Part shown: positions 6,354 through 10,243 of the stretch, piece after piece
Numbering within the stretch: position 1 is the stretch's first letter
How the letters are laid out: each line of letters starts with the position of its first letter
Assembly: GCA_025774735.1 (NCBI GenBank)
Contig: JALGZU010000074.1
Location: forward strand, 1-10,243
Source: a candidate division LCP-89 bacterium
GTDB lineage: Bacteria; Electryoneota; B3-LCP
DNA: 10,243 nucleotides
Direction: 5' to 3'
Position numbers and translations under genes: made by a program
The notes under the pieces: model-generated
Database searches by the model: none
What the model was told of the DNA's origin: nothing
The model's input: only the letters and a program-made list of their open reading frames with translations

Positions 6354-7709
6354 CTAAACGTCGCTATGTTTGAACTCCTCTAACTTCGTTTCCATTAAGG
6401 TTCTGATCTCATCCAATCGGCTCTCGCTCTGCGCTTCGAATCGCAATACGATCACCGGTTGGGTATTGGATGCCCTGATCAACCCCCAACCGTCGTCGAA
6501 GATAACTCTAACCCCGTCTACGTCGACGACTTCGTAGTTTGATTTAAAGTATTCCTTAACCCTTTCCACCAGCGGAAATTTTACCTCATCCGGGCAGTCG
6601 AGGCGAATTTCGGACGTAGCATAAACTTTGGGCAACCCCCACAGGAGCTGCGACAACGGCCGGGCTTCATCACACAAAAGCTCAAGCAACCGGCCCGTGG
6701 CATATATGGCATCGTCGTAGCCAAAATAGCGGTCATTGAAAAAGATGTGACCGCTCATTTCACCGGCGAGCAGAGCGCCCTCTTCCCGCATCTTCTTCTT
6801 GATCAGAGAATGGCCGGTTTTCCACATGACGGGGTTGCCGCCTCGTTGCTGGATATCATTGTAGAGATTCTGCGAACATTTGACCTCGCCGATGATGGTG
6901 GCGCCGGGATTTTTCTTCAGAATCGAACGACTGAAAACGGTCAGAATCTGATCCCCCCACAGGATCTTGCCCATATCGTCCACGACGCCGATGCGGTCCG
7001 CGTCTCCGTCGTAGGCGATCCCCAAATCGTACCCGATAGACCTGGTACGATGAACCAGATCCTCGAGGTTTGAAGCCACGGTCGGATCGGGGTGGTGGTT
7101 GGGGAAATTGCCATCCGGTTCGCCGTAGAGAACATCCACGAGGCAGCCCATTTCCTCGAACAGTTCAGGCGCCACCAGGCCTCCACATCCGTTACCGCAG
7201 TCGAGGACAATCTTCAGGGGGAGATCGATCTTCAGGTTAGATTTGAGGTACTCTTTGTACGCCGGAATGACGTTCTCGTTGCGAACGGATCCCTGTCCGC
7301 TTTCGAAGTCCTCCGCCTCAATCTGCCGGAAGAGTTCCTGGATTTCCTCGCCGTAAATCGAATCCACACCCACGCACAATTTGAATCCGTTGAATTCCGG
7401 GGGATTATGGCTGCCGGTGATCATGACGCCGCCGTCGGTCTTGAGATGGGCGATACCGAAGTACAGGAGCGGCGTAGGCACAACGCCGAGATCGATCACT
7501 TCCAACCCTGCGGAGGTCAACCCTTGAACGAGGATATCCCTGATGCGGGGTGAGGAGAGGCGCACGTCTCTCCCGAGGGTGATGGTTTTCCCCCCACCGC
7601 GCGCAAGCTTACTCCCGAATCCCTTTCCGAGAGCGGTCACGGTGGCATCGTCGAGGTCTTTTTGTGCATCCCCCCGCACATCATACTCTCTGAAAATCAG
7701 TGGATTCAT
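6354..7709 (-). CDS. manB: Phosphomannomutase/phosphoglucomutase (AlgC/ManB type)
   Basis: A 451-residue alpha-D-phosphohexomutase interconverting the 6-phosphate and 1-phosphate of mannose and/or glucose in the cytosol, supplying sugar nucleotides for envelope polysaccharides. All four active-site loops are intact: phosphoserine loop TGSHNP with Ser100, metal loop DGDADR (234-239), sugar-binding loop GEMSGH (316-321), and phosphate-binding loop RASNTQP (412-418). GEMSGH and the long C-terminal match to AlgC/ManB argue against GlmM, whose sugar loop usually reads GEQSGH and which acts on glucosamine phosphate. The N-terminus IFREYDVRG is the standard family start, supporting the ATG despite no visible Shine-Dalgarno sequence. 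A 135-nt gap separates it from bshA. Choice between mannose and glucose cannot be made from sequence. Confidence 0.93.
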   Translation of the reverse strand: MNPLIFREYDVRGDAQKDLDDATVTALGKGFGSKLARGGGKTITLGRDVRLSSPRIRDILVQGLTSAGLEVIDLGVVPTPLLYFGIAHLKTDGGVMITGSHNPPEFNGFKLCVGVDSIYGEEIQELFRQIEAEDFESGQGSVRNENVIPAYKEYLKSNLKIDLPLKIVLDCGNGCGGLVAPELFEEMGCLVDVLYGEPDGNFPNHHPDPTVASNLEDLVHRTRSIGYDLGIAYDGDADRIGVVDDMGKILWGDQILTVFSRSILKKNPGATIIGEVKCSQNLYNDIQQRGGNPVMWKTGHSLIKKKMREEGALLAGEMSGHIFFNDRYFGYDDAIYATGRLLELLCDEARPLSQLLWGLPKVYATSEIRLDCPDEVKFPLVERVKEYFKSNYEVVDVDGVRVIFDDGWGLIRASNTQPVIVLRFEAQSESRLDEIRTLMETKLEEFKHSDV

Positions 7710-7806
7710 ATTCTATGGTTGGGCTAATTCGTTCACTGTACTCCGTCAAGCCTTTCCGGGTTCCGGTTTTTCCGCTGACTCAGGAAAATCTGTCCAACGG
7801 GGGCTC

Positions 7807-7835
7807 AAGTTACATAACTTATTTAAACTTTTCAA
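7807..7835 (-). promoter_or_regulatory. Weak promoter candidate with a 14-bp palindrome ahead of the mutase gene
   Basis: The 135-nt gap between bshA and the mutase gene holds TTGAAA (7835-7830) and, 17 nt on, TAACTT (7812-7807), a poor -10 match. The -10 candidate is one arm of the palindrome AAGTTATGTAACTT (7807-7820). It could mark a start for the mutase-hopanoid operon, or the whole stretch may be one transcript from bshB1 on. No terminator is visible in the gap. Confidence 0.25.
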
Positions 7836-7844
7836 CAGAAAATG

Positions 7845-8981
7845 CTAAAATTTTGGCCTGAGTGCGTTTTCATAAACCTGCAGGTACATTTCTACAATTC
7901 TTGAGGAGTTAAATTGCGTCATCGCACGATCCCGGCCCTCCTCCGCCATACTCCTCTGGACGTCCTCATTCCCGAGGAGGTAGAGCGCTTTCTCTGCCAT
8001 GGCTTCGACGTCTCCTACTGGAAGCAGATACCCGGTCTGAGCATCCAGAACAACTTCGGGCAGCCCCCCTACATCCGAACAGATGACGGGTGTGCAGGTC
8101 GCCATCGCTTCGAGTGGAGTCAATCCGAAGCTCTCCGTTTCGCTGGGTTGCAGTAAAATGTCCGCCAGGCTTAGTATTTCGGACACGTCTATCTGCATGC
8201 CGAGGAAGTAGACATCATCCTTCAGTCCCAGTTCCTTGACCATTCTTTCAGCAGGCGTGCGTTCCGGACCGTCGCCGACCATTAGCAGCTTGGCCGGTCT
8301 TTTTCCGCGAACTATGGCAAATATCTTGATGACGTCCAGGATCCGTTTCACGGGTCGGAAGTTGGACACATGGGCGATAATGGCCTCATCTTCCGAGGCA
8401 ACCGAAGAACGCCTTATTTGTACATCCTCACATTCGAAACGGTCAATGCGCACGAAATTGGGAATGACCTCGATCTCCCGATCAACCTTGAATACCTTCA
8501 GCGTTTCATCTTTCAGATACTGACTCACCGCCGTAATGGCGTCCGATTTCTGCAGGATAAAGCAGGTGATAGGCATGAACGATGGGTGATTACCCACCAG
8601 GGTGATATCGGTGCCGTGCAGCGTTGTTACGAGGGGGATGCGATTGTCGCCCTGCATCTCCTGAGCCAGATAAGCGGATACCGCATGCGGAATGGCATAG
8701 TGCACGTGGAAAAGATCCAATCCTTCCGTTTGTGCCACTTCAACCATACGCGAGGCCAGGGAGAGGCTGTAGGGCGGATATTCAAAGAGCGGATAATCGG
8801 TCACCTCAACCTTGTGAAAGTGCAGGTTCGGGTGGTAGATCTTGATCCGCGCCGGCGGGGCGTAGGAAATGATATGAACCTGATGACCCCGTTCGGCCAA
8901 TTCGACGCCCAGCGCCGAAGCCACCACTCCCGATCCGCCGAAGGTGGGGTAACAGGTAATGCCGATACGCAGCTTGTTCAT
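7845..8981 (-). CDS. bshA: N-acetyl-alpha-D-glucosaminyl L-malate synthase BshA
   Basis: A family GT4 glycosyltransferase that joins GlcNAc from UDP-GlcNAc to L-malate, the first step of bacillithiol synthesis in the cytosol. Length is 378 residues, as in known BshA. It begins LRIGITCYPTFGGSGVVAS (4-22), whose GGSG loop contacts the nucleotide sugar. The BshA-specific DYPLFEYPPYSLSLASRMVEVA (62-83) follows, then FHVHYAIPHAVSAYLA (91-106) and HGTDITLVG (122-130). The C-terminal donor domain shows VSNFRPVKR (205-213), GDGPE (236-240) and the E-x7-E motif SETESFGLTPLEAM with Glu283 and Glu291. The YPPY and HYAIPHA segments distinguish BshA from other GT4 enzymes. No good ribosome binding site precedes the ATG, but the N-terminus matches the family. 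It lies 38 nt after bshB1. bshC is not in the window. Confidence 0.95.
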   Translation of the reverse strand: MNKLRIGITCYPTFGGSGVVASALGVELAERGHQVHIISYAPPARIKIYHPNLHFHKVEVTDYPLFEYPPYSLSLASRMVEVAQTEGLDLFHVHYAIPHAVSAYLAQEMQGDNRIPLVTTLHGTDITLVGNHPSFMPITCFILQKSDAITAVSQYLKDETLKVFKVDREIEVIPNFVRIDRFECEDVQIRRSSVASEDEAIIAHVSNFRPVKRILDVIKIFAIVRGKRPAKLLMVGDGPERTPAERMVKELGLKDDVYFLGMQIDVSEILSLADILLQPSETESFGLTPLEAMATCTPVICSDVGGLPEVVLDAQTGYLLPVGDVEAMAEKALYLLGNEDVQRSMAEEGRDRAMTQFNSSRIVEMYLQVYENALRPKF

Positions 8982-9019
8982 GAGAGATCAGTCGAATAAA
9001 GCTGAATTCCAGATAACCT

Positions 9020-9775
9020 CTAACGCAGCGTCGCCCATTCCGTCGGCGCTGCCGTTAAAAATTCCACAGGATCGTCCACCCTCAGCGTTTCCATGGATAA
9101 AAACGGCTCGCCGTAGGCCGCGTCGATTTTGGATCCGTAATACTTCGCTCTGGCAATGATGCCCTCCAAAAACTGCGGCCGGCTGATGAAGGTTTTAGGT
9201 CCTTCGGCTCCGTCGTCGAATTGTGAACGGTAAGCCCGGATGGCGCTCAACCTGGTCTCGAATTCTTCTGAGACGTCGACGACGAACGAAACCTGATGTT
9301 CCCAGCGGCAGAAGTAGTGCAGGGTCCAGGCCGGTCGATAGGGTTCTAGGTCGGTTTTGATTTTACGCAGTCCGGCCAAAAAAGCGGCATCCCGGGCGGC
9401 TTGACCCGTGGCGGCGTGATCCGGATGGCGGTCTTCCTTGCAGGGAATCAGCCAGAGCTTCGGGCGGTATTTCCGCAGAGCTTGAACCAGAATGAGTTTG
9501 GTCTCCCAATCGGCCTGCAGTTTCGCGTCGGGTAAACCCGCGTTCTCCCTGACCGTCAAGCCCATGATTTTGGCCGCTTCCCCGGCTTCTTTTATGCGTT
9601 CCTCGGGTGTGCCGCGCGTGCCCATTTCGCCTTTTGTCAAATCGAGCACGCCGGTGCGGTAACCCCGCTTTGCCAACTTTATTAATGTCCCCGCACAGGT
9701 CAGCTCAATGTCATCCGCGTGCGCGGCGACGGCTAAGACATCCAAAGGTTCAACTGATTGCATGTTACTACACAT
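9020..9775 (-). CDS. bshB1: Bacillithiol biosynthesis deacetylase BshB1
   Basis: A zinc hydrolase of the LmbE/PIG-L family that removes the acetyl group from GlcNAc-malate to give glucosaminyl-malate. Zinc-site residues are His19, Asp21 and Asp22 in AAHADDIEL, and RHPDH at 116-120, the family's second metal and catalytic motif. BshB1 features include the segment DLTKGEMGTRGTPEERIKEA (45-64), a shorter relative of the DLT-ELSSNGT region of Bacillus BshB1, plus GLRKIKTDLE (135-144), VVDVSEEFETRLSAIRAYRSQF (165-186) and YGEPF (221-225). Length, 251 residues, is slightly above the usual 230-240. The metal motif reads AHADD rather than the common AHPDD, with ligands kept. Adjacency to bshA confirms the role. 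The ATG at 9775 lies 3 nt after the stop of the preceding gene, implying coupling; an ATG four codons later (9763) is possible, and neither has a Shine-Dalgarno sequence. Confidence 0.94.
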   Translation of the reverse strand: MCSNMQSVEPLDVLAVAAHADDIELTCAGTLIKLAKRGYRTGVLDLTKGEMGTRGTPEERIKEAGEAAKIMGLTVRENAGLPDAKLQADWETKLILVQALRKYRPKLWLIPCKEDRHPDHAATGQAARDAAFLAGLRKIKTDLEPYRPAWTLHYFCRWEHQVSFVVDVSEEFETRLSAIRAYRSQFDDGAEGPKTFISRPQFLEGIIARAKYYGSKIDAAYGEPFLSMETLRVDDPVEFLTAAPTEWATLR

Positions 9776-9778
9776 AGA

Positions 9779-10243
9779 TTAATTCAATATCCAACTAAGG
9801 ATCCTAACCTCATCTTCATCACCATGGACCAGATAAATGGTCTGGTTGTTATCTACGACGCAATTGAATGGCCACATACCAAGTGGAGGTCTCACCAATT
9901 CTCCTGTCGAAAAGATTAGAGTAGCACCATCATACTTCCTGATTTCGTACGTCTGCGGGCCGCCGGGACGGTCACCATATCTGATTAGCAGGTAGTATTG
10001 ATGATTCCAATCGCCAGAGTTAATCATGTGGCAAACTAAATTTTCCTCCGCAGTAAGAATGATTGTCTCTGTTGGACGATCAACAAGGTGAACCTTTATA
10101 ATCCAACGGTGCCTACTAATATATTCACAATTAATCCAATTATTTGTATCTATCATTAAACCGTTGATTATTTTGTCATTGAGTGTCATTTCAGGATTAA
10201 TGCCTGCTGAAAAGGTAATGGGGATATGTTCCCACTGCGGTCC
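9779..10243 (-). CDS. Unrecognised AT-rich gene, 3' part (N-terminus beyond the window)
   Basis: The frame is open from the window edge at 10243 to a TAA at 9779, giving at least 154 residues. An internal ATG at 10189 exists, but the preceding 18 codons (starting GPQWEHIPITFSAG) look like normal protein, so the gene probably begins outside. I do not recognise it. Visible features: alternating hydrophobic and polar stretches suggesting beta-strands (WIIKVHLVD, YYLLIRYGD, TYEIRKYDG, TIYLVHGDEDEVRIL), many Trp, Tyr and Asn, three Cys, and no membrane segment or known catalytic motif. G+C is near 40 % by eye, against the high 50s in the neighbouring bsh genes, and falls toward the window edge; this hints at acquired DNA. 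The stop lies 3 nt before bshB1, so the two are probably co-transcribed. Confidence 0.7.
   Translation of the reverse strand, partial: GPQWEHIPITFSAGINPEMTLNDKIINGLMIDTNNWINCEYISRHRWIIKVHLVDRPTETIILTAEENLVCHMINSGDWNHQYYLLIRYGDRPGGPQTYEIRKYDGATLIFSTGELVRPPLGMWPFNCVVDNNQTIYLVHGDEDEVRILSWILN

Overview
All credible genes in this window lie on the minus strand, so the transcriptional order runs from base 10243 down to base 1. The gene set is bacterial: bacillithiol synthesis (bshB1, bshA), hopanoid/squalene synthesis (hpnC, hpnD), an NADP-type glutamate dehydrogenase, a DnaJ-type co-chaperone and an exported c-type cytochrome. Base composition is mid-50s % G+C by eye. Bacillithiol and hopanoid genes together with multihaem-type cytochromes fit an environmental, probably uncultured lineage such as Acidobacteria or the wider FCB/Zixibacteria-like phyla. 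This placement is inference and no marker gene fixes it.

Layout in transcriptional order. (1) 10243-9779: the 3' part of an AT-richer gene I do not recognise, 3 nt before bshB1. (2) 9775-7845: bshB1 and bshA, the second and first enzymes of bacillithiol synthesis. (3) 7709-4317: a phosphomannomutase/phosphoglucomutase, a 71-residue Cys/His protein with half a LIM-type zinc motif, then hpnC and hpnD. Gaps of 10-16 nt point to one transcript. (4) 4178-3072: a DnaJ homologue with a strong extended -10 promoter and no G/F-rich linker. (5) 2886-2428: a GNAT acetyltransferase whose predicted promoter carries an 18-bp palindrome over the -10 element and spacer. (6) 2154-820: gdhA with its own promoter, ending at a clear intrinsic terminator (736-786). 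(7) 790-1: a possible 31-residue membrane peptide translated through that terminator, a GcvH-like protein without the canonical lipoyl lysine, and the first 60 residues of an exported c-type cytochrome.

How the genes work together. BshA joins GlcNAc to L-malate and BshB1 deacetylates the product; BshC, which adds cysteine, is not in the window. HpnD and HpnC make presqualene diphosphate and then hydroxysqualene; HpnE, which would finish squalene, is not seen. The mutase could feed sugar phosphates to the glycosyltransferase or to envelope glycans. The least explained parts are the terminator/mini-ORF/GcvH-like/cytochrome arrangement at the left end, the half-LIM protein inside the hopanoid operon, and the unrecognised AT-rich gene at the right end.
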